Assembly: GCA_028710895.1 (NCBI GenBank)
Contig: JAQTTH010000001.1
Coordinates: forward strand, 281,876 to 345,875
From: Paludibacter sp.
GTDB taxonomy: Bacteria > Bacteroidota > Bacteroidia > Bacteroidales > Paludibacteraceae
DNA length: 64,000 bases
Reading direction: 5' to 3'
The notes beneath the pieces were generated by a model. The model ran no database searches and was not told the DNA's origin. It saw nothing but the letters and a program-made list of their open reading frames with translations. The translations under genes and the position numbers were made by a program. This document shows positions 8,267 to 17,831 of this stretch, piece by piece. Within the stretch, counting starts at the first letter, position 1. Each line of letters opens with the position of its first letter.

Positions 8267-9772
8267 TCAATGTCCTCCCGATGGAACGCTTTGTGTTGTA
8301 TTGGACGATTCGGGTTCTTTGACAAACATCCAGAAAATGACTGAAGTAGTAATCAGCAGCCCGCAGAAAATATAAAGCAATTGGTGGTTTCCGGTAGCTT
8401 TAATCACATTGGCCACACCGTTACTCATCATTTGTGGCAACACTACTGCCAGGTTGAACACACCCATAAACAGTCCCATTTTAGCCGGATTAACCCGCTC
8501 ACTCATAATGGCAAATACGATTGAAATCACTGCCGACCAACCAATTCCAACCAGGAACATTCCGATATAAAAATCGACTTCAACTTTACTCAAAAAAGCA
8601 ATGTAGAAATAACCGATTGCCGAGAATGATAGTGCAGAAATATAGGTTTTTACGCGACCAATTCTCTTGGCAATAGATTGTAGAATTAATGGAAAAATGG
8701 CTCCAATCAGGTTCAGGATAAAGAAACCAAGCGAAACAATGTTACCAACCGACGATGCCGAAGTTTGTGTTACCCCTGTCAGTTTCTCAGCAAACCAGTT
8801 CGCCGTAATTCCCTTCAGTCCGATATTGGGAAGTATCTGATTTTCGATAAAAAATCCCGACAAAATAAACATACTTTGAAATGCCACCCAGGTAAATGAA
8901 TGTGCAAGCATGATTTTTTGAAATTCATTCTTATTCGATTGCTTTTTAATGCCTGAAACAATATTGACAACACCAATAATGACAGAATATGCCAATGAAG
9001 CAATCAGAATCGGGTTATGCAAAGCAGCCAACTGCACAGTAAAGAAGTGATAGAACAAACTGAAGATTCCGAAAACCAAAAAGCCATAAAGCGGATAAAT
9101 CTCTTTAAAAATCTGCCAAACCCCAAATTTTTCCTGATCTTCAAGCTTGGCTTGCTCCTGCTCCTTCTTTTCCTGAATAAATAAAATGGGGAAAACTGCC
9201 GTCAGGAAAACGATACCTGCTGCAATGTAAAGCAGTAATTCGTTACCAAAAACCATGGAAAGAAAATAGGCAAACACTCCGAAAAATCCGGAAATTATCT
9301 GCATCCACACAAAACCGGAAGTACGCACCTTGCCTTCGGGAGTTAAATCGGCAATAATAGAACGGGCCGGATTAAAGGTTACGTTGATAGATAAGTCTAA
9401 AAATAGCGCAATAACGGAAGCAATAAGTATGATATCAGAAATGCCTGTAATATGCGAAATGCCCTTAATGTGTGGCAAAGTTAGAAAAGCTAAAGTACTT
9501 ACCAAGCCTCCAATAATGATAAACGGACGCCGACGCCCACCCATAAACCACACATTATCGCTCAGCAAACCCACAATTACCTGACCGAAAATTCCGGCAA
9601 TGGGTCCGGCTAACCAAACAAATGCCACATCGTGTATATCTAATCCGTATTTATTGGAGAGAATCCAACTGAGTGCCGCAATTTGAGTGGACAGTGCAAA
9701 TCCTACCGCCGTAGCCGGTAATCCAAGCAAAGCCAGAAACGGATTGCTCATTTTCTTTTGAATTTTTAGCAT
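8267..9772 (-). CDS. MFS sugar transporter, SLC45/GPH-like
   Basis: Inner-membrane carrier with 12 predicted helices and 501 residues. The N-terminal half has PATAVGFALSTQIAALSW and the loop motif GGRRRPFIIIGG (about residues 77-88), characteristic of the SLC45-type sucrose/maltose carriers common in Bacteroidetes; FNPARS lies after helix 4. Substrate is most likely a disaccharide such as maltose or sucrose (family inference), consistent with a LacI-type operator upstream. An in-frame ATG at codon 8 (MSNPFLALLG) is an equally plausible start. Not closely linked to any glycosidase here, and a hairpin terminator lies between its likely promoter and the start codon. Confidence 0.88.
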   Translation of the reverse strand: MLKIQKKMSNPFLALLGLPATAVGFALSTQIAALSWILSNKYGLDIHDVAFVWLAGPIAGIFGQVIVGLLSDNVWFMGGRRRPFIIIGGLVSTLAFLTLPHIKGISHITGISDIILIASVIALFLDLSINVTFNPARSIIADLTPEGKVRTSGFVWMQIISGFFGVFAYFLSMVFGNELLLYIAAGIVFLTAVFPILFIQEKKEQEQAKLEDQEKFGVWQIFKEIYPLYGFLVFGIFSLFYHFFTVQLAALHNPILIASLAYSVIIGVVNIVSGIKKQSNKNEFQKIMLAHSFTWVAFQSMFILSGFFIENQILPNIGLKGITANWFAEKLTGVTQTSASSVGNIVSLGFFILNLIGAIFPLILQSIAKRIGRVKTYISALSFSAIGYFYIAFLSKVEVDFYIGMFLVGIGWSAVISIVFAIMSERVNPAKMGLFMGVFNLAVVLPQMMSNGVANVIKATGNHQLLYIFCGLLITTSVIFWMFVKEPESSNTTQSVPSGGH

Positions 9773-9825
9773 GATATTTTTAGATTATAAGATTTTAAAA
9801 CAAGAAATCAATCCTCAAAAAGAGA

Positions 9826-9859
9826 TAAAAAAATTGCATTTCGGGAATTGAAATGCAAT
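9826..9859 (-). terminator. Rho-independent terminator in front of the MFS gene
   Basis: On the minus strand a perfect 10-bp stem (9833-9842 with 9850-9859, 7-nt loop) is followed by a run of seven T. It would end transcripts coming from engB or from the promoters at 9893-9924 or 10011-10018, all before the MFS start codon 54 nt further on. Confidence 0.8.
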
Positions 9860-9892
9860 TATATTAATTTATAATGAGAATGTAGGTATAAT

Positions 9893-9924
9893 CAAAAATG
9901 AGATTTCAAAAATCCAAGCGCAAA
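9893..9924 (-). promoter_or_regulatory. Predicted promoter of the MFS transporter
   Basis: On the minus strand TTTG (9924-9921) is followed after 20 nt by CATTTTTG (9900-9893), one mismatch from TAnnTTTG. The spacing is canonical for Bacteroidetes sigma factor. Transcription would start near 9886. Confidence 0.45.
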
Positions 9925-9931
9925 CGTTTGC
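9920..9931. promoter_or_regulatory. LacI-family-type operator palindrome
   Basis: GCAAACGTTTGC is a perfect 12-bp palindrome with the central CG typical of LacI/GalR-family operators. It overlaps the -33 TTTG of the promoter above, the expected place for repression. The regulator itself is not in this window. Confidence 0.5.
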
Positions 9932-10023
9932 TAAAGTATGCTTCGCCACTTTTACCTCCGGTTTTATTGGTCATTTGCTTCGCGTTATTTTTTGCAGTTT
10001 GAATAACGCCCAAAAGTAAATAA

Positions 10024-10650
10024 CTATAAACTTTTATTTATTCCTTCGATATAATCCAGAATATCATCGCGTCCCGTTCCTTTCTCCGATGATGTCAGGA
10101 AGATAGGAGGCAGTTCTTCCCAGTCCTCAGCAAGTTTTTCTTTGTATGCACGTATACTTTCAATTCCTTTCACATGCGATAACTTATCCAGTTTTGTAAA
10201 TACAATTGAAAATGGAACCCCGTTTTCACCCAACCATTCCATAAATTCAGTATCGATTTTCTGAGGCTCAAGGCGACAATCAATCAGCAAAAATAAGCAA
10301 GTCAATTGTTCACGTTGCAAAATGTAACTTTCAATAATATCCTGCAACTGTCCACGCATCTTTTTTCCGGCAGTAGCATAACCATAACCCGGTAAATCCA
10401 CCAAATGCCAGTTGTTATTAATCAAAAAATGATTGATAAGCAATGTTTTACCTGGTTTTGACGATGTCATTGCCAAACCCTTTCGGTTGCATAGCATATT
10501 GATAAGCGACGATTTGCCTACATTCGACCGACCGATAAAAGCATATTCGGGCAATTTACTATCGGGACATTTCTTATAATCCGTATTGCTGATTACAAAT
10601 TCTGCAGATTTTATATCCATATTGTTATTTCTGTTATTTTGCTTGAGCAT
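10024..10650 (-). CDS. engB: Ribosome biogenesis GTPase EngB (YsxC/YihA)
   Basis: Small TRAFAC GTPase required for late 50S subunit assembly, acting in the cytoplasm. Visible: G1 GRSNVGKS (40-47), the G2 region KPGKT (65-69), G3 DLPG (85-88) and G4 TKLD. 208 residues is the family size. The first ATG overlaps the stop of the upstream symporter (TAATG), implying translational coupling; a second ATG at codon 11 (MDIKSAEF) matches the usual family N-terminus better, so the mature start may be 30 nt later. Confidence 0.96.
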   Translation of the reverse strand: MLKQNNRNNNMDIKSAEFVISNTDYKKCPDSKLPEYAFIGRSNVGKSSLINMLCNRKGLAMTSSKPGKTLLINHFLINNNWHLVDLPGYGYATAGKKMRGQLQDIIESYILQREQLTCLFLLIDCRLEPQKIDTEFMEWLGENGVPFSIVFTKLDKLSHVKGIESIRAYKEKLAEDWEELPPIFLTSSEKGTGRDDILDYIEGINKSL

Positions 10651-12125
10651 TATTTGCTCACTTCGTTCGCGTTATTAATCGTTATAAATTTCATACTGAA
10701 AATCCACATTCCTATAAATGTTATGAATCCATTTATCATCAACAGTTCATATCCCAATGCATAATTGAACACATTTGTCGACAGCAAATTGAGTCCAAAA
10801 CACAAAACGGGTGAAATAATCGCCACCAAAGGTACAATTTTATCTTTAACCTGCCTTTTGGTAAACAACCCAAAAGCAAACATTCCCAATAAAGGGCCGT
10901 AGGTGTACGATGCAATTGTATATATGGCATCAATAATACTCTTATTATTCAATGCTTTAAACACAAGCATAATTACTACGAACAGAACCGACATGCCAAT
11001 ATGTGTCAGTTTTCGTTTTCGTTCAGCCAATTTGCGTTCGTCATGCTTTACACCTAAAATATCAACCGAAAATGAGGTGGTTAGTGATGCCAAAGCCGAA
11101 TCGGAACTGGCAAAAGTAGCAGCAATAATACCTATTATAAATAGAAATGTAACTACCGGACCAAGATATTGAGTGGCAAACATAGGTAAAATATCATCAG
11201 TAGAAGCTGGCAAAGCAATATTACTTTTGGCAGCAAGCATCAACATCATAGCTCCCAACGTCAGGAATAACAGATTGAGTGGCACAAAAGCAATTCCATA
11301 CCAGTACATATTTTTCTTTGCATCTCGCAGGTTTTTACAAGTCAGATTCTTCTGCATCATATCCTGATCGAGTCCGGTCATGACAATGGCTATGAATATT
11401 CCACTGAAAAACTGTTTGAAAAAGTGTTGTTTCGAATGCCAGTCATCAAACACAAAAATACGTGAATGACTGTAATTTAGCATAGTACTGGTAAATTCTC
11501 CGAGATTTAAATCCAGTTTTTTTGAAACCTGAACAACCATCAAAATCAGTGCTGAAATGAGGCATAAGGTCTGCAAAGTATCGGTCCAGACTATCGTTTT
11601 TATGCCGCTTCGGTGCGTGTAGAGCCAAATAAGGAAAACTGCCGCCAAAGCCGTTACAACAAATGGTATGTGCCACGCGTCAAAAATCAAATGTTGTAAA
11701 ATAAGTGTTACCAAATAGAGCCGAACGCCCGAACCAATCGTTCGTGAAAGCAGGAAAAATGAAGCTCCGGTTTTGTAACTGTATTTTCCAAAACGTTCTT
11801 CCAGATAGGTATAAATGCTGGTCAGATTCATTTTATAATACAATGGAAGCAACACATTGGCAATAATAAGATACCCGAAAAAGAAGCCGAAAACGGTTTG
11901 CATATAGCTAAAATCAATTTTTCCAACCATGCCGGGCACCGAAACAAAACTCACACCCGAAATGGACGAACCAACCATGCCAATGGCTACCACCCACCAG
12001 GGCGATTTCTTATTTCCAAGAAAAAATGCATCATTATCGGTGCTTTTTCTACCTACAATATAGGAGATTAGCCATAAAATTGAGAAATAAACGACAATGA
12101 TAAGTAGTATGCTAAATCCGGACAT
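10650..12125 (-). CDS. Sodium:solute symporter (SSS family)
   Basis: Multi-pass inner-membrane Na+-coupled carrier with about 13 helices. The N-terminal block has [17 protein letters not shown] followed by [13 protein letters not shown], the hallmark of this family; [22 protein letters not shown] is the conserved core helix with its Ser residues. I start it at MSGFSILL, because the 21 extra codons upstream in frame (to 12188) read as a spurious N-terminal extension; that gives 491 residues. Its stop overlaps engB. The solute is unknown (sugars, amino acids and sialic acid are all carried by relatives). It is divergent from recR. Confidence 0.9.
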   Translation of the reverse strand: MSGFSILLIIVVYFSILWLISYIVGRKSTDNDAFFLGNKKSPWWVVAIGMVGSSISGVSFVSVPGMVGKIDFSYMQTVFGFFFGYLIIANVLLPLYYKMNLTSIYTYLEERFGKYSYKTGASFFLLSRTIGSGVRLYLVTLILQHLIFDAWHIPFVVTALAAVFLIWLYTHRSGIKTIVWTDTLQTLCLISALILMVVQVSKKLDLNLGEFTSTMLNYSHSRIFVFDDWHSKQHFFKQFFSGIFIAIVMTGLDQDMMQKNLTCKNLRDAKKNMYWYGIAFVPLNLLFLTLGAMMLMLAAKSNIALPASTDDILPMFATQYLGPVVTFLFIIGIIAATFASSDSALASLTTSFSVDILGVKHDERKLAERKRKLTHIGMSVLFVVIMLVFKALNNKSIIDAIYTIASYTYGPLLGMFAFGLFTKRQVKDKIVPLVAIISPVLCFGLNLLSTNVFNYALGYELLMINGFITFIGMWIFSMKFITINNANEVSK

Positions 12126-12221
12126 GAAAACTGATTTTTTAATCAAAAACGTACAAAAATACTGAAAAATGGCCGAAAAGAATTGCACTGAACAAAAATA
12201 GTTTAGAACCGTTTTTTTTTA

Positions 12222-12229
12222 TATTTTTG
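12222..12229 (+). promoter_or_regulatory. -7 box of the recR operon
   Basis: TATTTTTG matches TAnnTTTG and lies 22 nt before the recR start codon, giving a short leader. No good TTTG was found at the -33 position. Confidence 0.5.
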
Positions 12230-12251
12230 CATCTGCATTGATAAACAGAAC

Positions 12252-12875
12252 ATGAGCGTACAACAATTTTCTTCTTCCCTACTCGAAAACGCAGTCAATG
12301 AGTTTTCAAAACTGCCCGGAATAGGGCGAAAAACGGCTCTTCGTTTGGTTTTACATTTACTCAAACAATCGGAGCACGAAGTGGAAGTGTTTGGAAACTC
12401 GTTCATTCATTTGCGCAAAGAAATTGTTTACTGCAAAGTCTGTCATAACATTTCTGATACAGAAATTTGCCGGGTATGCAGTAATCCGGGACGCGATCAC
12501 GAAACAGTTTGTGTGGTGGAAAACATCAAAGATGTAATGTCTATCGAGAACACGCAACAATTTCGTGGCTTGTATCATGTACTTGGAGGTATTATCTCGC
12601 CAATGGATGGTATCGGACCAAGCGATTTGGAAATAGAAAGTCTGATTCAACGCGTTCAAACAGAGAGTGTAAAGGAAGTAATTCTGGCGCTGAGCACCAC
12701 CATGGAAGGCGACACCACCAACTTCTACATTTTCAGAAAACTGGCCCCGCTGAATATAAGAATAACCACCATTGCACGTGGAATTGCCATTGGCGATGAA
12801 CTTGAATATGCCGACGAAGTAACACTCGGGCGTTCAATCTTAAACAGAGTAGAATTTACAAATTCATTTAAATAA
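12252..12875 (+). CDS. recR: Recombination mediator RecR
   Basis: Works with RecO/RecF in loading RecA onto gapped DNA. The protein has the N-terminal helix-hairpin-helix ([12 protein letters not shown], about 21-32), a four-Cys zinc finger (C61, C64, C73, C76) and a Toprim domain (about 84-178, with [12 protein letters not shown] and GDTT). 207 residues is full length. It heads a run of six closely spaced plus-strand genes ending with the pectinesterase. Confidence 0.97.
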   Translation: MSVQQFSSSLLENAVNEFSKLPGIGRKTALRLVLHLLKQSEHEVEVFGNSFIHLRKEIVYCKVCHNISDTEICRVCSNPGRDHETVCVVENIKDVMSIENTQQFRGLYHVLGGIISPMDGIGPSDLEIESLIQRVQTESVKEVILALSTTMEGDTTNFYIFRKLAPLNIRITTIARGIAIGDELEYADEVTLGRSILNRVEFTNSFK

Positions 12876-12886
12876 AGTATAGCAAA

Positions 12887-13357
12887 ATGAAAAACATTTC
12901 AAGAATTGTAAGACAAATCAATCCGGCTTATTACCTGGTTTATACTTCCACCATTCTTTCAACAGTTATCGGGTATTACTTAACCATGAATCGGGACTCC
13001 GTTCCTAACGTAAAAAGCGAGTTAAGTGTCACACTTTCATCACTGATTATCATGTATATGCTTATATCAATACCAGCCTCATTAGCTATTTTTCATCGTA
13101 ATCTTAAGAAATGGCGTGAAATTGAAGACGAATTTTTGAAATGTAAAAAATATATTGCAGGCGCAAAACTACGACTGCTGGCTATTGGACTTAGTTTGGT
13201 AGCCAGTGTTATTGGACATTTCATTTTGTATGCAGGCACCTCAAATATGACAATGATTGGTTGTGCAGGTATAGCTGCAGTAGCATTGTTTTTTTGCAAA
13301 CCATCTTTAGCCAGAGTAGCAAATGAGCTTGATATAGAAGACACTGAAGAGGATTAA
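12887..13357 (+). CDS. Conserved small membrane protein, unknown function
   Basis: 156 residues with four hydrophobic segments (about 14-34, 46-70, 93-115 and 119-137) and an acidic C-terminus (LDIEDTEED). Starts 11 bp after recR and is probably co-transcribed with it. I do not recognise the family; no catalytic motif is visible. The coding frame is supported by position in the operon, membrane pattern and absence of overlap. Confidence 0.8.
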   Translation: MKNISRIVRQINPAYYLVYTSTILSTVIGYYLTMNRDSVPNVKSELSVTLSSLIIMYMLISIPASLAIFHRNLKKWREIEDEFLKCKKYIAGAKLRLLAIGLSLVASVIGHFILYAGTSNMTMIGCAGIAAVALFFCKPSLARVANELDIEDTEED

Positions 13358-13381
13358 TAGTAATAATTAAAAAATATTTTT

Positions 13382-13807
13382 ATGATTATTGCAGTAGATT
13401 TCGACGGAACGATTGTTACTCACGAATATCCCCGCATAGGAAAAGAAATTCCATTTGCCATTGACACGCTTAAACGTCTTCAACAACGACCTGATAATCT
13501 GATAGTACTTTGGACCGTTCGTGAAGGAAAGGAACTGGAAGAGGCTGTTGAGTATTGCCGGAAGCGTGGGTTGGAATTTTACGCTGTAAATAGCAACTAT
13601 CCCGAAGAAACCAAAAAGCACGAAGAACCACGCAAAATTCAAGCCGATTTGTTTATCGACGACCGAAATTTGGGCGGCCTACCCGATTGGGGAGTTATCT
13701 ATCGTATGATTATGTCTAAAAAATATTATGACCCAATCAGCAACGAAATTGAACAGGAATATCAATTACCGAAGAAAAAAGGATTCTTCAAATCCATTTT
13801 TGGATAA
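13382..13807 (+). CDS. Small HAD-superfamily hydrolase (BT_0820-like)
   Basis: 141-residue cytoplasmic hydrolase with the HAD motif I VDFDGT (nucleophile D6, D8), a motif II-like LWTVREG and a motif IV-like LFIDDRN. There is no cap domain, so it may act on a macromolecular or phosphorylated small substrate. It resembles a small HAD family widespread in Bacteroidales (recalled, not searched). The lysine-rich C-terminus (LPKKKGFFKSIFG) is likely flexible. Lies 24 bp after the membrane protein and 14 bp before a GNAT gene. Confidence 0.85.
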   Translation: MIIAVDFDGTIVTHEYPRIGKEIPFAIDTLKRLQQRPDNLIVLWTVREGKELEEAVEYCRKRGLEFYAVNSNYPEETKKHEEPRKIQADLFIDDRNLGGLPDWGVIYRMIMSKKYYDPISNEIEQEYQLPKKKGFFKSIFG

Positions 13808-13821
13808 TCAAACCAGATTTA

Positions 13822-14352
13822 GTGTTACTAGAAAATGAAAAAATACAGCTTCGTGCAGTAGAACCGGAAGATTTAGATCGGTTATATGCATGGGAGAACA
13901 ATCCACAACTTTGGGCTGTAGGCAACACGCGTAACCCTTACTCCCGCTTCATTCTCAAACAATACATTATCGACTCAGACAAAGACATTTACGAAACGCA
14001 CCAATTGCGCCTGATGATGGTGAGCAAATCCACCGGAGAAACAGTCGGCACAGTCGATTTATTCGATTTCGACATTCATCACAGCCGCATTGCCCTGGGA
14101 CTTTTTGTCGACCCCGTTTTTCAGGGAAAGGGATATGCAAAAGCCGCTCTGCATCTGGTAGAAGAATATGTCTTCAATTTTCTACAGCTAAACCAACTCT
14201 ATTGTCACATTTCCGAAACAAACACAGCCAGCAGGCAAATGTTTGAAAAAGAACAGTATGAAGCTAACGGAATTCTCAAGAACTGGATAAAAACACCGGA
14301 AGGATTTGAGAATATAATTGTATTTCAGCGATTTAAAGAATATTTCAAATAA
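13822..14352 (+). CDS. GNAT N-acetyltransferase
   Basis: 176-residue acetyl-CoA-dependent acetyltransferase of the RimJ/RimL-SpeG type. It begins LRAVEPEDLDRLYAWENN and carries the acetyl-CoA loop LFVDPVFQGKGYAKAAL (about residues 92-108), with R/Q-x-x-G-x-A as QGKGYA. Start is GTG: no upstream ATG fits and the next in-frame Met is deep in the protein. Could be SpeG-like (polyamine) because of its tryptophan/asparagine N-terminus, but the substrate is not certain. Confidence 0.92.
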   Translation: MLLENEKIQLRAVEPEDLDRLYAWENNPQLWAVGNTRNPYSRFILKQYIIDSDKDIYETHQLRLMMVSKSTGETVGTVDLFDFDIHHSRIALGLFVDPVFQGKGYAKAALHLVEEYVFNFLQLNQLYCHISETNTASRQMFEKEQYEANGILKNWIKTPEGFENIIVFQRFKEYFK

Positions 14353-14369
14353 TCCTTACATAATCAATT

Positions 14370-14918
14370 ATGTCAACTACCCTACAATTTCTGATTTTGA
14401 GTATTCCGGTAGTTTATTTTTCCCGTAGGAATTTACTGCATCCCCAAAGTCATGGATTCTTCCGGTTTTTTGGTTGGGAAGGAATGGTTTGGTTATTGGT
14501 CAAAAACCATTCTTACTGGTTCCAACAACCAGCATCAATCCCTCAAATTATTTCCTGGCTTTTACTGGTTTTATCTATCTATCTGGTTATTTCCGGAGGT
14601 TTAATTTTATTGAAAAAAGGGAAACCTTCATCTGACCGGGAAGACAACCATCTTTTCAGCTTCGAGAAAACGACCGAGTTGGTTACCACAGGTATTTACA
14701 GCCTCGTTCGTCATCCGCTTTATGCGTCACTTATCTATTTAAGTTGGGGCATCTTCCTGAAGCACCCAACTTGCGATTTATTAATCATTACACTTATCTG
14801 CAGTGTATTATTTTATTTCACTGCTCGTCACGACGAAAAAGAATGCATAATCTATTTTGGCGACAGCTATTTGAGCTATATGAAACGCAGCAAAATGTTT
14901 ATTCCATATCTGTTTTAG
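14370..14918 (+). CDS. Isoprenylcysteine carboxyl methyltransferase (ICMT)-like membrane methyltransferase
   Basis: 182 residues, four to five hydrophobic segments. The C-terminal half has the family signature TGIYSLVRHPLYASL (about 110-124) and the E-rich DEKECIIYFGDSYLSYMK block that closes the SAM site. In bacteria these proteins methylate lipids or unknown small molecules; no partner gene here narrows that. Starts 17 bp after the GNAT stop. Confidence 0.85.
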   Translation: MSTTLQFLILSIPVVYFSRRNLLHPQSHGFFRFFGWEGMVWLLVKNHSYWFQQPASIPQIISWLLLVLSIYLVISGGLILLKKGKPSSDREDNHLFSFEKTTELVTTGIYSLVRHPLYASLIYLSWGIFLKHPTCDLLIITLICSVLFYFTARHDEKECIIYFGDSYLSYMKRSKMFIPYLF

Positions 14919-14937
14919 AACGACTAGAATCAAAACC

Positions 14938-16482
14938 ATGAGAAAACAAGTCCTCTTTTCAGCATGCTGTTTGCTAAGTGTGAGTTTATTCGCAACACAA
15001 CTTAAAATCGAATTGATTCCGGCAAATGGAGCAAAAAATATAAATCCTGATACTCATTTAGTACTCACATTTGACTCAGAGCCAACTCTTGGTAATCGCG
15101 GACAGATTCGCATTTATGAAACTGCAACCAATAAATTAATTGATTTGTTGGATGTAAGTATCGCTTCCGGCCCAACAAAATCAGTAAATCATGGAAATGC
15201 CGTACCACCTTACACCACTATTCCCTATGAATATGTTTCGAGCAATTTCACAAATGCGAATACCAAGCCGGGGACTCCTTCGGGATTGGCAGCCATAAAT
15301 GCCGATACGTTTCAATTGAATATTATCGGACGATTTACCGATGCATTTCATTTTTACCCGGTTATTATTCACGGGAATACAGCGACTATATACTTACATA
15401 ACAATATATTAGAATATAATAAAAGCTACTATGTCCAAATTGATTCGGGTGTCTTCAACTTTAAAAATTCCAACTTTGACGGTTTTAGTGATAAAAGTTG
15501 GATATTCTCCACAAAGAAAAATGCAGCTTTATCAAATTCAAAACAGTTCGTTGTGGATTGCAATGGTTCAGGTGATTTTAGCACTGTGCAGGGTGCAATT
15601 GATTTCATTCCAGATTATAAGCGAGAAAGAACAATTGTATATATCAAAAATGGAACCTACGAAGAAATAGTTTATTTCCGCAATAAAACGAATGTGACAT
15701 TTGTGGGTGAAAACAGAACTAATACCATTGTTTGTTATGCAAACAATGAAGTATTCAACCCGCATCCTTCAAACTTATCTACAAACGAACTTCCGGGTAC
15801 ATTTCCTTCCCGACGAGCAGCTTTTGCTGCAGACAATTGCAGTGGACTTCAATTCTACAATTTCACCATAAAAACAACTGCAAAAGGACAAGCCGAAGGA
15901 TTTCTTATCATGGGTAAAGAGAATATTCTCAGTCACATGAATATTATTGGTTCCGGCGATGCTCTTCAGGCAAATGGCTCTGTTTATTTTGATGAGTGCA
16001 AAATTGATGGCGATGGTGATACGTATCTTGGTCGTGGTCCTGTATTTTTCAACCACTGTGAGTTTTATTCAAAAGGAGCTTTTATGTGGATTCGAAACAC
16101 CCAGGCAAATCATGGGGCAATTTTAGTGAACTGTACATTAAAAAACAGTGCTCCGGGAGAAACGGAAATTGCACGGGCGCCTGAGAACCATGGGAAAGGT
16201 TACCCATACTGCGAGGCAGTGCTAATTAATTGCAAACTTTCAGGCATTAGTTCGATGGGCTGGGGACCAGTTGGAACCGATATATCCAACATTCATTACT
16301 GGGAATATAACAGTATGAATTTGAATGATGGAAAACCAATTGACACCAGCATGAGAAGCCCTGTTTCCCGCCGGCTAGATCAGGCAAAAGATGCGGAAAC
16401 AATAAAAAACTACTGCAATCCCGAATATATATTGGGAGGTTGGACTCCAAAAATAGATTCAGTGTTTACTATCGGAAAGTAA
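14938..16482 (+). CDS. Secreted pectinesterase (CE8) with N-terminal Ig-like domain
   Basis: Hydrolyses methyl esters of homogalacturonan, exported across the inner membrane by a signal peptide (about 1-20, ending LFAT). Residues 22-195 resemble a bacterial Ig-like/SbsA domain (LIPANGAKNINPDTHLVLTF). The catalytic beta-helix runs from about 203 (FVVDCNGSGDFSTVQGAIDF) to the end. The two catalytic Asp are best placed at D341 (GSGDAL) and D361 (GDGDTYLG), 20 apart as in known pectin methylesterases. No T9SS tail. Last gene of the recR run, 19 bp after the methyltransferase; an odd partner for recR, so it may also have its own promoter. Confidence 0.93.
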   Translation: MRKQVLFSACCLLSVSLFATQLKIELIPANGAKNINPDTHLVLTFDSEPTLGNRGQIRIYETATNKLIDLLDVSIASGPTKSVNHGNAVPPYTTIPYEYVSSNFTNANTKPGTPSGLAAINADTFQLNIIGRFTDAFHFYPVIIHGNTATIYLHNNILEYNKSYYVQIDSGVFNFKNSNFDGFSDKSWIFSTKKNAALSNSKQFVVDCNGSGDFSTVQGAIDFIPDYKRERTIVYIKNGTYEEIVYFRNKTNVTFVGENRTNTIVCYANNEVFNPHPSNLSTNELPGTFPSRRAAFAADNCSGLQFYNFTIKTTAKGQAEGFLIMGKENILSHMNIIGSGDALQANGSVYFDECKIDGDGDTYLGRGPVFFNHCEFYSKGAFMWIRNTQANHGAILVNCTLKNSAPGETEIARAPENHGKGYPYCEAVLINCKLSGISSMGWGPVGTDISNIHYWEYNSMNLNDGKPIDTSMRSPVSRRLDQAKDAETIKNYCNPEYILGGWTPKIDSVFTIGK

Positions 16483-16503
16483 AACAACAATGCAGATACA
16501 AAC

Positions 16504-16537
16504 AAGGGCAACATTCTTTAATTCGAATGTTGCCCTT
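16504..16537. terminator. Bidirectional terminator between pectinesterase and amtB
   Basis: Perfect 13-bp stem (16504-16516 with 16525-16537, 8-nt loop) flanked by T on the plus side and A on the other, between two convergent genes. Confidence 0.85.
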
Positions 16538-16568
16538 TGTTTATTAATTAAATTCTTTATTCTGAAAC

Positions 16569-17801
16569 TTAGCTTTGACGAGCAACCTCACCATGGTGTG
16601 CAAGGTCAAGACCAACGGTTTGCTCTAATTCCGAAACACGTACCGGGATAAATTTATTGATAGTTCTGAACAAAAGTATTGTAAAACCAAACGCATAGGT
16701 TATCGCAAACAAAATAGCCACACATTCTTTCAGCAACAACATTCCATTACCTCCAAAAAATAGTCCGTTAGGAATTGCTGCATTAATTGTACTGTTTGCA
16801 AACAAGCCAAGACAAATGGTTCCAATTACACCACCCATTCCGTGTACTCCCCAAACATCAAGTGCATCGTCCCAACCTTTGTGCTCTTTCAGCTTAACGG
16901 CGAAGAAACATCCAACTGCAGCAATAACACCGATAATCGCTGCTAAATATATATTCACATATCCGGCTGCAGGTGTAATTGTAGCTAATCCGGCCACAGC
17001 ACCAGTCATTAAACCAATGAAAGTTGGTTTCTTTTTACCTGTATTCCATTCTATTAACAGCCAGGTTACAGCGGCAAACGAAGCTGCTGTATCAGTATTT
17101 AAAAACGCTGAAATAGTTACCGAATTTACAGCAAGTTCACTTCCCGCATTGAAACCGTACCAACCAAACCACAACAAGGCAGTACCGATAGCAACCAACG
17201 GAATATTATTCGGATCATTTTTCTCGGGACGACGACCTACGAAATAAACCGAAGCCAACGCAGCAAAACCAGCTGTTGCATGAACGGTGATACCACCCGC
17301 AAAGTCGAAAACTCCCCAATCAGCTAGAATTCCACCTCCCCAGACCATGTGTACAAACGGGTAATATACAAATATTTGCCACAAAATCAGAAAGAAAACG
17401 TACGATTTAAATGATACACGATTAATAAATGCTCCGGTAATAAGTGCCGGGGTAATAATGGCAAACATCATTTGGTAAGCAATAAAAATGTACTCAGGGA
17501 AACGCTTATCGGGCGAATAAAGCGTTGAAGGGGTAATTCCATGATAAAAGGCTTTATCGAAATTACCAATAATACCAAAAAAGTCGGTACCTGCGTGCAA
17601 ACTACCGCTAAAACAAACTGAATATCCAAACGCAAACCACAGTACAGTGCTTATTCCCATAGAAACAAAGCTCTGCATCATGATACTTAAAATATTCTTT
17701 TTACAGCCCAGACCTCCATAAAAGAAGGCTAATCCCGGAGTCATAAGCATGACAAGGCTCGTGGCCAGGATCATAAAAGTGGTCAATCCTACATCTAACA
17801 T
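16569..17801 (-). CDS. amtB: Ammonium transporter (Amt family)
   Basis: Trimeric ammonium channel with 11 helices. Family blocks: FMILATSLVMLMTPGLAFFYGGL at the N-terminus (read in two parts), LADWGVFDFAGGITVHATAGFAAL with the first pore His, and VWGVHGMGGVIGTICLGLF with the second. I start at MLDVGL (410 residues): the frame extends 11 codons upstream, but that extension overlaps the -7 box TACTTTTG and so cannot be translated from that promoter. No glnK lies next to it. Confidence 0.96.
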   Translation of the reverse strand: MLDVGLTTFMILATSLVMLMTPGLAFFYGGLGCKKNILSIMMQSFVSMGISTVLWFAFGYSVCFSGSLHAGTDFFGIIGNFDKAFYHGITPSTLYSPDKRFPEYIFIAYQMMFAIITPALITGAFINRVSFKSYVFFLILWQIFVYYPFVHMVWGGGILADWGVFDFAGGITVHATAGFAALASVYFVGRRPEKNDPNNIPLVAIGTALLWFGWYGFNAGSELAVNSVTISAFLNTDTAASFAAVTWLLIEWNTGKKKPTFIGLMTGAVAGLATITPAAGYVNIYLAAIIGVIAAVGCFFAVKLKEHKGWDDALDVWGVHGMGGVIGTICLGLFANSTINAAIPNGLFFGGNGMLLLKECVAILFAITYAFGFTILLFRTINKFIPVRVSELEQTVGLDLAHHGEVARQS

Positions 17802-17823
17802 AATGGTGTTTTTTAGTTTGCTG

Positions 17824-17831
17824 CAAAAGTA
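17824..17831 (-). promoter_or_regulatory. -7 box of amtB
   Basis: TACTTTTG on the minus strand, 22 nt upstream of the chosen ATG. It lies within the longer reading frame and therefore decides the start. Confidence 0.65.

Noticed and set aside
12126-12188. N-terminal extension of the sodium:solute symporter
   Set aside because: 21 codons in frame with aromatic-rich, non-family sequence; the MSGFSILL start gives the usual N-terminus.
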